This document shows, one piece after another, positions 8,800 to 16,594 of a stretch of DNA of 64,000 bases. Source of the DNA: Streptomyces sp. 378 (GTDB taxonomy: Bacteria; Actinomycetota; Actinomycetes; Streptomycetales; Streptomycetaceae); the NCBI RefSeq assembly GCF_030124145.1, contig NZ_JASKMS010000013.1, positions 1 through 64,000 of the forward strand, read 5' to 3'. The stretch's first letter is position 1. Each line of letters begins with the position of its first letter. The notes beneath the pieces were generated by a model. The model did no database searches, had not been told where the DNA came from, and worked only from the letters and a program-made list of their open reading frames with translations. A program made the translations under genes and the position numbers.

Positions 8800-10397
8800 G
8801 CACCCGCACCACCGGCCGCGGAGGTGAGGGAAGCCGCCCGACGCGCCCCACCGCCCGCCGAGGCCGGGACCGCAAGGCCGAAGTGCTGATGCCCGAGCCC
8901 GGCCGGGACCGGTTCGGGCCCGCGGACGCGCCGTCCGTCGCCGTGGTGGGCGGCGGCATCGCCGGACTCGCCGCGGCCACCGGGCTGGCCGAGCGCGGCG
9001 CCCGGGTGACCCTCTACGAACGGGAGGAGTCCCTGGGCGGCCGACTCGCCGGCCACCGCACCCTGCTGGCGGACGGCTCCGAGGTGACCATGAGCCGGGG
9101 CTTCCACGCCTTCTTCCGCCAGTACTACAACCTGCGCGGCCTGCTGCGGCGCACCGACCCGGCCCTCGCCCGCCTCACCCCGCTGCCCGACTACCCCCTG
9201 CGGCACAGCGGCGGACTGACCGACAGCTTCGCCCGCGTCCCGCGCACCCCGCCCCTCAGCGCCCTCGGTTTCGTCGCCCTCAGCCCCACCTTCGGCTGGC
9301 GCGACCTCACCGCCCTGGACGCCCGGGCGGCCCTGCCGCTCCTGGACGTGCGCGTGCCCGAGGTGTACGCCCGCTTCGACCAGATCGGCGCGACCGACTT
9401 CCTGGAACGCGTCCGCTTCCCCGAGGCCGCGCACCACCTGGCCTTCGAGGTGTTCTCGCGCAGCTTCTTCGCCGACCCGCGCGAACTCTCCGCCGCCGAA
9501 CTGCTGCTGATGTTCCACATCTACTTCCTCGGCTCCTCGGAGGGGCTGCTCTTCGACGTGCCCGACGAGCCCTTTCCCCAGGCCCTGTGGGAACCGCTCG
9601 GCGACTACCTCCGGCGCCTCGGCACGACCGTCCGCACCGGCACACCCGTCCACGGCGTGGAACCCGCCGACGCCGGGGGAGCGGAAGTGCGCACCGGCAC
9701 CGTCACCGACCGGCACGACGCGGTGGTGCTCGCCCTGGACACCGGGGGACTGCGCCAGGTCGTCGCCGCCTCGCCCCGCCTGGGCACCGCCCCCTGGCGC
9801 GAGGGCATCGCCGCCCTGCGCACCGCCCCGCCGTTCCTCGTCTCGCGGCTCTGGCTCGACCGGCCGGTCCGCCCCGACCGCCCCGGCTTCCTCGGCACCA
9901 GCGGCTACGACGGCCTCGACAACATCAGCGTCCTGGAACGCTACGAGGGCGAGGCCGCCCGCTGGGCAGCGAAGAACGGCGGTTCGGTCGTGGAACTGCA
10001 CGCCTACGCCGTCGGCCCCGGCACGGACCGGGAAAGCGTGCAGGACGCGCTGCTCGGGCAGGCGCGGCGGGTCTACCCGGAGATCGGTCGGGCACGGGTC
10101 GTCGACGCCCGGCACGAGTGGCGCTCGGACTGCCCGCTCTTCCCGGTCGGCACCCATCACCGGCGCCCCACCGTCCGGACCCCCCACCCCTGGCTGACGC
10201 TGGCCGGTGACGGACTGCGCTGCGACCTGCCCGTGGCGTTGATGGAACGCGCCGCCACCACCGGCTTCCTGGCGTCCAACGCCCTGCTCGCCGGGTGGGG
10301 GGTGCGCGGCCAGGTGCTGTGGACCGTGCCGCGGGCCGGCCGCTCCCCTGTGCTGCGGGCACTCGGCGCGCTCGCGGGACCTCCGGCGCACCGGTGA
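8796..10397 (+). CDS. crtU: Beta-carotene desaturase/methyltransferase CrtU
   Basis: 533 residues, an FAD-dependent CrtU-type enzyme that converts beta-ionone rings of beta-carotene into aromatic phi rings, giving isorenieratene. An N-terminal tail of about 45 Arg-rich residues precedes the FAD motif VAVVGGGIAGLAAATGLAERG. The motif SRGFHAFFRQYYNLR near residue 107 and the C-terminal LTLAGDGLRCDLPVALMERA are typical of the CrtU/CruE group. The ATG at 8796 overlaps the crtT stop; an internal ATG at residue 32 is a possible alternative start that would remove the unstructured tail. The gene converges with crtV, 67 bp away. Confidence 0.9.
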   Translation: MSTRTTGRGGEGSRPTRPTARRGRDRKAEVLMPEPGRDRFGPADAPSVAVVGGGIAGLAAATGLAERGARVTLYEREESLGGRLAGHRTLLADGSEVTMSRGFHAFFRQYYNLRGLLRRTDPALARLTPLPDYPLRHSGGLTDSFARVPRTPPLSALGFVALSPTFGWRDLTALDARAALPLLDVRVPEVYARFDQIGATDFLERVRFPEAAHHLAFEVFSRSFFADPRELSAAELLLMFHIYFLGSSEGLLFDVPDEPFPQALWEPLGDYLRRLGTTVRTGTPVHGVEPADAGGAEVRTGTVTDRHDAVVLALDTGGLRQVVAASPRLGTAPWREGIAALRTAPPFLVSRLWLDRPVRPDRPGFLGTSGYDGLDNISVLERYEGEAARWAAKNGGSVVELHAYAVGPGTDRESVQDALLGQARRVYPEIGRARVVDARHEWRSDCPLFPVGTHHRRPTVRTPHPWLTLAGDGLRCDLPVALMERAATTGFLASNALLAGWGVRGQVLWTVPRAGRSPVLRALGALAGPPAHR

Positions 10398-10464
10398 CAC
10401 CCGCGGCCGGGCGGGCCCGGGCCGAGACGTCGCCGAGGTCGCGGATCGCCTCGGCGGGTTCACC

Positions 10465-11469
10465 TCATCCGGGGAACCGCCCGGTGCTGCGCAGCGCCCA
10501 GCGCCGCTCGGCGTAGGCGAGGTCGTCGCGCCACAGGCGCCCTGCGGTGCGCCGCATCAGGGGGCGCAGCACGGGGGCGGCGGCCCGGGCCAGTGCGAAG
10601 CCGCGCCGATCCGAAGCGGCGACGACCGCCTCGATCACGGCCGTCCGCGGCCGTTCCGCGTCCGCGGCGGTCAGCGGCGTGGCATGGGTCTCCACCACGG
10701 ACGTGGCGCCCTCGCCCTCGGTGATGCGCATGACGACGGTACGCGGCTCCGGCGCGGTGAACTCGGCCCTGACGGGCACCACCAGACGGCCAGCCACCCG
10801 GAAGGACACATCGACCACGAAGGCGTCGTCCGTCTCGCCCCGCGGTTCCCGGGCCACCGTCAGATCGACGAAGGAGTACGGGTGGAACCAGGACCCGTGC
10901 CACGGATCGAGGCGATTGGCCACCACGTCCTGCGGTTCGCACCGCCCGGACGCCGTGAACACGGCGTCCACCCCGGTCGCCGCCGCGGGACGCACCGGAA
11001 CCACCGGCCGCTCCGACGGCTCCTCCCCGCCGACCGCGTCCAGCCGGACCCACACCAGCACCCCGTCGTCGTGGGCGGGGTACGGCTGCCAGCCGGCGAA
11101 CGGCGAGCCGTCCAGCGCCAGTCCGTGCCAGTGGCACACCAGCGTGCCGCACACCACCCGGCTGTCCCGCAGGGGAGCACCGAGGTGCGGGCAGACACCG
11201 GAGCCCGCCCGGAGGTCACCCGACGACGAGCGCCACAGCACCACCTCGACGCCGCCGACGGTCCTGCCGCAGGGGCTGCCGGGTCGCACGTCCCGGGAGG
11301 CGCCGACCACGAACCAGTTGCCGGAGGGCCGGGCGGACGCCCGTTCGAGGGCGTCGGCGATCAGCGCCGGCCGTGCCGCGCGCCAGGTCGGCGTCTGCTC
11401 CGCCCAGCCGGGGCCGCGGCGCCGCCGCAGCGGTGAGGTCCAGCGCGCCTTGTCCGCTCGGTCAGCCAC
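10465..11469 (-). CDS. crtV: Rieske-domain protein at the CrtV position (DUF5914-like)
   Basis: 334 residues. A Rieske [2Fe-2S] centre is visible: C-P-H (CPHLGAPL) and C-x2-H (CHWHG) about 20 residues apart, near residues 93-115. The C-terminal half (about 170-330) includes DPWHGSWFHPYSF, which recalls the C-terminal domain of Rieske non-haem oxygenases. It is the last gene of crtEIBV, with a GTG start overlapping the crtB stop by 8 nt. The name crtV follows gene order; older annotation calls CrtV a methylesterase, which this sequence does not support. A carotenoid-oxidising or electron-transfer role is inference. Soluble, no signal peptide. Confidence 0.82.
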   Translation of the reverse strand: MADRADKARWTSPLRRRRGPGWAEQTPTWRAARPALIADALERASARPSGNWFVVGASRDVRPGSPCGRTVGGVEVVLWRSSSGDLRAGSGVCPHLGAPLRDSRVVCGTLVCHWHGLALDGSPFAGWQPYPAHDDGVLVWVRLDAVGGEEPSERPVVPVRPAAATGVDAVFTASGRCEPQDVVANRLDPWHGSWFHPYSFVDLTVAREPRGETDDAFVVDVSFRVAGRLVVPVRAEFTAPEPRTVVMRITEGEGATSVVETHATPLTAADAERPRTAVIEAVVAASDRRGFALARAAAPVLRPLMRRTAGRLWRDDLAYAERRWALRSTGRFPG

Positions 11470-12445
11470 GACCCGGTCCCTTCCGTTCCAGTGCGGCGCG
11501 GTCCGCCGCGGGCGTCGCGCGCCACCGCGCGCGGGCCACCTTCAGGACACCCGCCGCGGCGGTGGCCGCCCGCCGGCGGCGGGGCACCACCGCACGGTGA
11601 TGCAGCACGGTGTAGCCCTGCCGCGCGATCGTGTCGAGGATGCCGCCGTACAGCGTGAACGCGGTGCCGATGCAGGGGCGCACCCTCGGGTCGAGCATCG
11701 CGATGCCCGGCCGGGCCGTCCGGTACACGTCCCTCGTCATGACCTCGGCCTCGACCAGCGCCGCCCGGATGCGCGGGTCGCCGCGGCCGGTCCGCCGGCT
11801 CCAGAGCAGCAGCGAGCGGTCCACGCCGTGCGCGGCGAGCAGGTCGGCGGGCAGGTAGACGCGACCGCGGTCCAGGTCCTCGCCCACGTCCCGCAGGAAG
11901 TTGGTGAGCTGGAAGGCCACCCCGAGGGCCGCCGCGTGCGGCGCCGCCTCCTCGCGCGGGACGACCGTGCCGAGCACGGGCAGCATCTGCAGGCCGATCA
12001 CCGCGGCCGAGCCGTGCATGTAGGCCCGCAGATCGGCGTAGGTCGGGTAGTCCGTGACGGTCAGGTCGGCGCGCATCGAGGCGAGGAAGTCGGCGAACAG
12101 GTCCACGTCGATGCCGTAACGGTCGGCGGTGTCCGCCACGGCCCGGACCACCGGCTCGGTGCCGCCGCCGGTGCGCAGCGCGTGCCCGAGGTCGCCCTCC
12201 AGCCGCTTCAGCAGCAGGTCCCGCTCGTCGGGGGTCAACCGCCGGTCCAGGTCGTCGACGATGTCGTCGGCCCAGCGGGCGAAGCCGTACAGCGCGTGCA
12301 CCGCCGCACGGCGTTCCAGCGGCAGCAGCCGCGTGGCCAGGAAGTAGGTCCGGCCGTGCCGGGCGTTGAGCTGCCGGCACCGGCCGTAGGCGGCGCGCAG
12401 GCCGGGGTCGGTGATCCCGGCGGCGTCCAGTTCACGACGGGTCAT
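11462..12445 (-). CDS. crtB: Phytoene synthase
   Basis: 327 residues of the trans-isoprenyl diphosphate synthase (head-to-head) family. It condenses two geranylgeranyl diphosphates to phytoene. Both Asp-rich regions are present: FARWADDIVDDLD near residue 57, and FLRDVGEDLDRGRVYLP near residue 178. The ATG at 12445, preceded by a GAGCAGGTG-type ribosome-binding site, is chosen. The frame extends upstream to 12577, but that part overlaps crtI and is not family-like. The start overlaps the crtI stop by 14 nt and the stop overlaps crtV, consistent with a coupled operon. Confidence 0.94.
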   Translation of the reverse strand: MTRRELDAAGITDPGLRAAYGRCRQLNARHGRTYFLATRLLPLERRAAVHALYGFARWADDIVDDLDRRLTPDERDLLLKRLEGDLGHALRTGGGTEPVVRAVADTADRYGIDVDLFADFLASMRADLTVTDYPTYADLRAYMHGSAAVIGLQMLPVLGTVVPREEAAPHAAALGVAFQLTNFLRDVGEDLDRGRVYLPADLLAAHGVDRSLLLWSRRTGRGDPRIRAALVEAEVMTRDVYRTARPGIAMLDPRVRPCIGTAFTLYGGILDTIARQGYTVLHHRAVVPRRRRAATAAAGVLKVARARWRATPAADRAALERKGPGRG

Positions 12446-13994
12446 GGGCACCTGCTCCGGTCGGGGTGGACGGGAGGCGGTCCGCCGGCCGGACCGTCCG
12501 GGCCGGCCGGGTGCGGCCCCCGGTGACACGGGCGGCGGCGAGCTTCCCGCTGATGAGCACGGTCGGCACGCCGACACCGGGTGTGGTCCCGCAGCCCGCG
12601 AGCACCACGTTGTCCAGTCCGCGCACGAGGTTGCGCGGCCGGAAGGGGCCGGTCTGGGCGAAGGTGTGGGAGACGGAGAAGGGACTGCCCGCCGCGTGGC
12701 CCTGGGCCGTCCAGTCGAGCGGGGTCACCAGCAGTTCCTCCTCGACGCTGTCCGCGAAGCCGTCGAGGCCGCGGCGTTCCAGCTCGGCGAGCAGGCTGTC
12801 GCGGTAGCGCGGGCCCAGGTCCCGCCAGGCGGCGGCGGAGGGGCCGACGGCGGTGTTGGGGCAGGGCGCCAGGACGTAGTGGAGGTGGCGGCCCGGCGGC
12901 GCCAGGGAGGCGTCGTGCGTGGTCGGCCGGGTGATCAGCAGCGACGGGTCGCTCATCAGCCTCCCCGAGCGGGTCAGTTCGTCGAAGGTGCGCTCCCACG
13001 CGGCGCCGAAGGACAGCGTGTGGTGGGCGAGGTGGGGCCAGGTGCGGTCGGTCCCGGCGTGCAGGACCACCGCGGACGGCGAGTGCCGCAGCCGCACCGG
13101 CCGCCGGGGAGCCCGGCCCAGCAGCCGGTGCGCGGCGGGCAGTTCGCAGGTCAGCACCACCGCGTCGCACGGGATGCGCTCACCCGAGGCGAGGCGGACG
13201 GCCCGCACCCGGCCCGCCGAGCGTTCCAGCGCGCTCACCTCGGCCGACCAACGCAACTCGGCACCCGCGTCGGCCGCCACGTCCGCCATCGCCCGGGGCA
13301 GGGCGTGCATGCCGCCCTTGGGGAACCAGACACCGGCCACGGTGTCCATGTAGGCGATCACCGCGTACGCCGCGAGCGCCCGGGCCGGAGCCACCCCCGC
13401 GTACAGGGCCTGGAAGGAGAAGACCCGGCGCAGCCGGGCGTCGGAGAGGAAGCGGCCGATCCGGCCGTCGAGACGCCCGAAGCCGCCCAGCGCCGCCAGC
13501 CGGGCCAGATCCGGGTGGGCCAACTGGAGGGGCGAGTCGAAGTTGGTGTCGATGAAACGGCGCATCTGCGCCCGGTACAGCCGCTCCAGCCACTCCCGCA
13601 GCCTGCGGTAGCCCGCCGCCTCCGCCGGTCCGGCGAAGCGCCGCACCTCCGCCTCCATGGCGTCGCCGTCGGTGTGCACGTCGAGTGAGGTCCCGTCCGC
13701 GAAGCCCGCCCGGTAGGCGGGGTGCAGGGGCACCAGCTCGACGTGCCGTTCGAGGCTCTCGCCGACGGCCGCGAACGCCTCGTCGGCCAGGTGCGGCATC
13801 GTCAGCACGGTGGGCCCGGTGTCCACCAGGTAGTCGCCGAGTCGTGCCCGCCCGGCCCGGCCGCCCGGGCCGGCGTCCCGCTCCACGAGCGTGACCCGGC
13901 GGCCGTCGCCCAGCAGATGCAGGGCGCACGCCAGACCGGACAGACCCGCGCCCACCACGACGACATGGTCCGTCGGTCCCGTCACCGTCCTCAT
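12432..13994 (-). CDS. crtI: Phytoene desaturase
   Basis: 520 residues, bacterial CrtI-type FAD-dependent desaturase converting phytoene to lycopene. The N-terminal FAD motif is VVVVGAGLSGLACALHLLGDG (about 11-31), followed by VERDAGPGGRAGR. The bacterial phytoene dehydrogenase signature is at the C-terminus (NVVLAGCGTTPGVGVPTVLI). The ATG at 13994 forms an ATGA overlap with the crtE stop and has a GAGGAG ribosome-binding site. The same frame is open far upstream through crtE, but that extension is a shadow. Confidence 0.95.
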   Translation of the reverse strand: MRTVTGPTDHVVVVGAGLSGLACALHLLGDGRRVTLVERDAGPGGRAGRARLGDYLVDTGPTVLTMPHLADEAFAAVGESLERHVELVPLHPAYRAGFADGTSLDVHTDGDAMEAEVRRFAGPAEAAGYRRLREWLERLYRAQMRRFIDTNFDSPLQLAHPDLARLAALGGFGRLDGRIGRFLSDARLRRVFSFQALYAGVAPARALAAYAVIAYMDTVAGVWFPKGGMHALPRAMADVAADAGAELRWSAEVSALERSAGRVRAVRLASGERIPCDAVVLTCELPAAHRLLGRAPRRPVRLRHSPSAVVLHAGTDRTWPHLAHHTLSFGAAWERTFDELTRSGRLMSDPSLLITRPTTHDASLAPPGRHLHYVLAPCPNTAVGPSAAAWRDLGPRYRDSLLAELERRGLDGFADSVEEELLVTPLDWTAQGHAAGSPFSVSHTFAQTGPFRPRNLVRGLDNVVLAGCGTTPGVGVPTVLISGKLAAARVTGGRTRPARTVRPADRLPSTPTGAGAHDPS

Positions 13995-15133
13995 ACCAGC
14001 TCCTCGGCGGGCTGCGGGGCGACGCCCGAGGCCCGCTCGACCAGGGCGGCGAACTCCCGCCGCACGACGGGTGCGGCACCGGTCGCCTCGAAGTGCCGCA
14101 GGCCGGCGGCCGCCAGCCGCGCGATCCGTGCCTCGATCTCGGCCCGGGCGCCCGTCCGTTCCAGCACCGCCCGCATCCGCTCGACGCCGTGCTCCGGGCG
14201 GGCGCCCGCACCCGGGGCGAGCACGGCGGCGGCCTCCTGGTCGCCGGTGGCGTCGGCGAGCCGGACGGCGGCGGCGAGGAGCGGCGTGAGCTTGCGGGAG
14301 CGCAGATCGTCGTCGGAGGGTTTGCCGGTCACCTCCGGGTCGCCGAAGGCACCGATGAGGTCGTCGCGCAGCTGGAAGGCCAGCCCCCCGCAGCGGCCCG
14401 CCGCCCGCAGCGCGTCCAGGACGGGCGCGTCCGCACCGGCCAGGGTCGCGCCGAGCGCCAGGGGCCGCGCGACGGTGTACCGGGCGCTCTTCAGCACGGC
14501 GATGGTCCGGGCCTCCTCGGCGTCGGAGGAGCCGCTCGCCTGCGCGCGCAGATCGCGGTACTGACCGGCGACCATCTCGGTGCGCATGACCCGCCATTCG
14601 TCGTACAGCCGCGCGCCGTGCGGTGCGGCGAGCGCCGTCTCCGTCAGCAGGTCGTCCGCCCACGCCAGTGCCAGGTCGCCCGCGAGCACGGCGGCCGACG
14701 TCCCGAACGAGTCGGCGGACCCGCCCGCGCGGCCGGTCCGGTGGTCCCGGGCGAAGTCCACGTGCATCGCGGGCGCGCCCCGGCGCAGCGGTGATCCGTC
14801 CATCACGTCGTCGTGGATGAGCGCGCAGGCCTGGAGCAGTTCGAGGGCGGCCCCCGTGCGCAGGACCGCCCCGGGGTCGCCGGAGCCACCCGCGGCCCGC
14901 CAGCCGCACCACACGAACGCCGTGCGCAGCCGCTTGCCGCCCCGCCGGACGAACGCGGCGACGCGGTCGGCCATGTCGTGGGCGAACACCGCGTCGGTCT
15001 CGCGGGCCTGCCGCAGTCGCGTGTCGAGCACCCGCTCCAGGACGCGCTCCACGGCGCGCGTGGCCCCGGGAGCGGTGAGCGGGGCGTGGTTCGTCTCCGC
15101 CGGTCCGGCCGGCGTCGGCCACGGTCCAAGCAT
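13991..15133 (-). CDS. crtE: Geranylgeranyl diphosphate synthase
   Basis: 380 residues, all-alpha polyprenyl synthase that supplies GGPP for the carotenoid pathway. The first aspartate-rich motif is ALIHDDVMDGSPLRRG; the second is FQLRDDLIGAFGDPEVTGKPSDDD. The ATG at 15133 is preferred over the GTG at 15166. It has an AGAAGGGG ribosome-binding site at good spacing, and the predicted -10 box of the crtE promoter (15177-15168) would abut the GTG. First gene of crtE-crtI-crtB-crtV, 84 bp after the photolyase stop, so it may receive read-through as well as its own LitS-type transcription. Confidence 0.93.
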   Translation of the reverse strand: MLGPWPTPAGPAETNHAPLTAPGATRAVERVLERVLDTRLRQARETDAVFAHDMADRVAAFVRRGGKRLRTAFVWCGWRAAGGSGDPGAVLRTGAALELLQACALIHDDVMDGSPLRRGAPAMHVDFARDHRTGRAGGSADSFGTSAAVLAGDLALAWADDLLTETALAAPHGARLYDEWRVMRTEMVAGQYRDLRAQASGSSDAEEARTIAVLKSARYTVARPLALGATLAGADAPVLDALRAAGRCGGLAFQLRDDLIGAFGDPEVTGKPSDDDLRSRKLTPLLAAAVRLADATGDQEAAAVLAPGAGARPEHGVERMRAVLERTGARAEIEARIARLAAAGLRHFEATGAAPVVRREFAALVERASGVAPQPAEELV

Positions 15134-15167
15134 GCACAACCCCTTCTCGCTTCCGGTCGTCCGCACA

Positions 15168-15201
15168 TCAGTGCTTCCACCGGGGGCGGTGTTTCGGATG
15201 C
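15168..15201 (-). promoter_or_regulatory. Predicted LitS promoter for crtEIBV
   Basis: On the minus strand, GCATCCGAA occupies 15201-15193, followed by 15 bp and GAAGC at 15177-15173, then TGA at 15170-15168. Box sequence and spacing are identical to the crtY promoter at 6754-6787. The position 35 bp upstream of the crtE ATG at 15133 fits a short leader. Confidence 0.72.
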
Positions 15202-15216
15202 GCGCGTGTCGTGCTG

Positions 15217-16590
15217 TCAGCCGCGGCCGCGGGCCTGCCGGAAGCGGGCCAGTCCCTCACCGAGGTCGAGGAGCGGCGCGGGATAGCGCAGCCGGGCCCG
15301 CTCGTCCGCGGGGAGCCGCCAGGGCTCGTGCACCGCCGTGCCGCCGACGTCCGCCAGTTCGGGCACCCACCGGCGGACGTAGGTGCCGTCCGGGTCGTAG
15401 CGCTTGCCCTGGAGCACGGGGTTGAGGACATGGTGGGGACGGGTGTCGGTGCCGGTGCCGGCGACCCACTGCCAGTTCAGCTGGTTGTTGACGAGGTCGC
15501 CGTCCACCAGGTACCGGAGGAAGTGCCGGGCACCGATCCGCCAGTCCACATACAGCGTCTTGGTCAGGAAGCTCGCCACCAGCAGCCGGGCCCGGTTGTG
15601 CATCCAGCCCTCGTGGCGCAGCTGGCGCATGCCCGCGTCGACCACCGGGTAGCCGGTGCGGCCCTCCCGCCAGGCGGCGATGTCCTCGGCGGCCTCGTCC
15701 TCGCCGCGCCACCGGTCGCCCCGGGTGCGGTAGTCCCGCGCGGCCGCATCGGGCCGGGCCGAGAGGACCTGGTGGTGGATGTCGCGCCAGCACAGCTGAC
15801 GGACGAAGGCCTCCGCGCCGGCGCCGCCCTTCTCCCTGGCCCGCCGTACGACCTCCACCGGCGAGAGCGCCCCGAAGTGGAGGTACGGCGACAGGCGCGA
15901 GGTCGCGTCACCGGCCAGGTCGTCGTGGCGTTCCTCGTAGCGGGACAGACCGGTGTCGGTCCATCGCGCCAGCATCTCGCGCCCGGCCGTCTCCCCGCCG
16001 TCCGGAAGCCGCGGCGACAGGTCCGCCATGCCCGTCCGGGACGGCGGCTCCTCGCCGCGCACGGCGTCGGGGACCCGTACGGCGCGCGGCGCGGGCAGGA
16101 GGTCGCGCAGCCGTTCCTTGGACCAGCGGCGCATGTAGGGGGTGAACACGGCGAAGTGGTCGGAGCCGAGTGGTGTCACGGCCCCCGGGGCGACGGCGGT
16201 GACCACGGTGTCGTGCACCCGCAGGGCGACACCGGCGGCGTCGAGTTCCTCGCGCAGCCGCTCCTCACGTCGGTGGGCGTAGCCGGTGACGCCCGCGGCC
16301 ATGTGGACCTCCGTGGCGCCGCAGGCGGCGGCGACCGCGCGGACCTCCCGGGCGACCGGCCCGGTGCGCACCACCAGCCGTCCGCCGCACCGGCGCAGCG
16401 CCGAGTCGAGGTCGGCCAGGCAGTCGGCGAGGAAGGCGGCGCGGTTGGGCACGTCGAAGCCGGCGGCGTGCACGGCGGGGTCGCGGACGAACAGGGGCAC
16501 CACCTCGTCCGCCGAGTTCAACGCGGCGTGCAGGGGCGGATGGTCGTGCAGACGCAGGTCCGAGGTGAACAGGACGACCGCGGCGGTCAT
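15217..16590 (-). CDS. phr: Deoxyribodipyrimidine photolyase (class I CPD type)
   Basis: 457 residues. It repairs cyclobutane pyrimidine dimers using blue light and FADH-. The N-terminal antenna domain begins AVVLFTSDLRLHDHPPLHAA, and the C-terminal FAD domain has RLSPYLHFGALSP, FVRQLCWRDIHHQVL, WREGRTGYPVVDAGMRQL, MHNRARLLVASFLTK and the terminal WVPEL. The ATG at 16590 is 4 bp after the dehydrogenase stop with an AGGAG ribosome-binding site, so the two genes are one operon. A photolyase gene also lies beside crtE in S. coelicolor. The upstream LitS-like element suggests it is light induced together with carotenoids. Confidence 0.95.
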   Translation of the reverse strand: MTAAVVLFTSDLRLHDHPPLHAALNSADEVVPLFVRDPAVHAAGFDVPNRAAFLADCLADLDSALRRCGGRLVVRTGPVAREVRAVAAACGATEVHMAAGVTGYAHRREERLREELDAAGVALRVHDTVVTAVAPGAVTPLGSDHFAVFTPYMRRWSKERLRDLLPAPRAVRVPDAVRGEEPPSRTGMADLSPRLPDGGETAGREMLARWTDTGLSRYEERHDDLAGDATSRLSPYLHFGALSPVEVVRRAREKGGAGAEAFVRQLCWRDIHHQVLSARPDAAARDYRTRGDRWRGEDEAAEDIAAWREGRTGYPVVDAGMRQLRHEGWMHNRARLLVASFLTKTLYVDWRIGARHFLRYLVDGDLVNNQLNWQWVAGTGTDTRPHHVLNPVLQGKRYDPDGTYVRRWVPELADVGGTAVHEPWRLPADERARLRYPAPLLDLGEGLARFRQARGRG

Positions 16591-16594
16591 GGCG

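Noticed and set aside
12432..15137. A 901-codon frame that would fuse sequence from the crtE region to crtI
   Set aside because: The upstream 380 residues are the wrong frame of crtE. crtI has its own ATG at 13994 with a ribosome-binding site and an ATGA overlap.
15166..15166. GTG at 15166 as the crtE start
   Set aside because: The predicted -10 box (15177-15168) directly abuts it, and the ATG at 15133 has the better ribosome-binding site.
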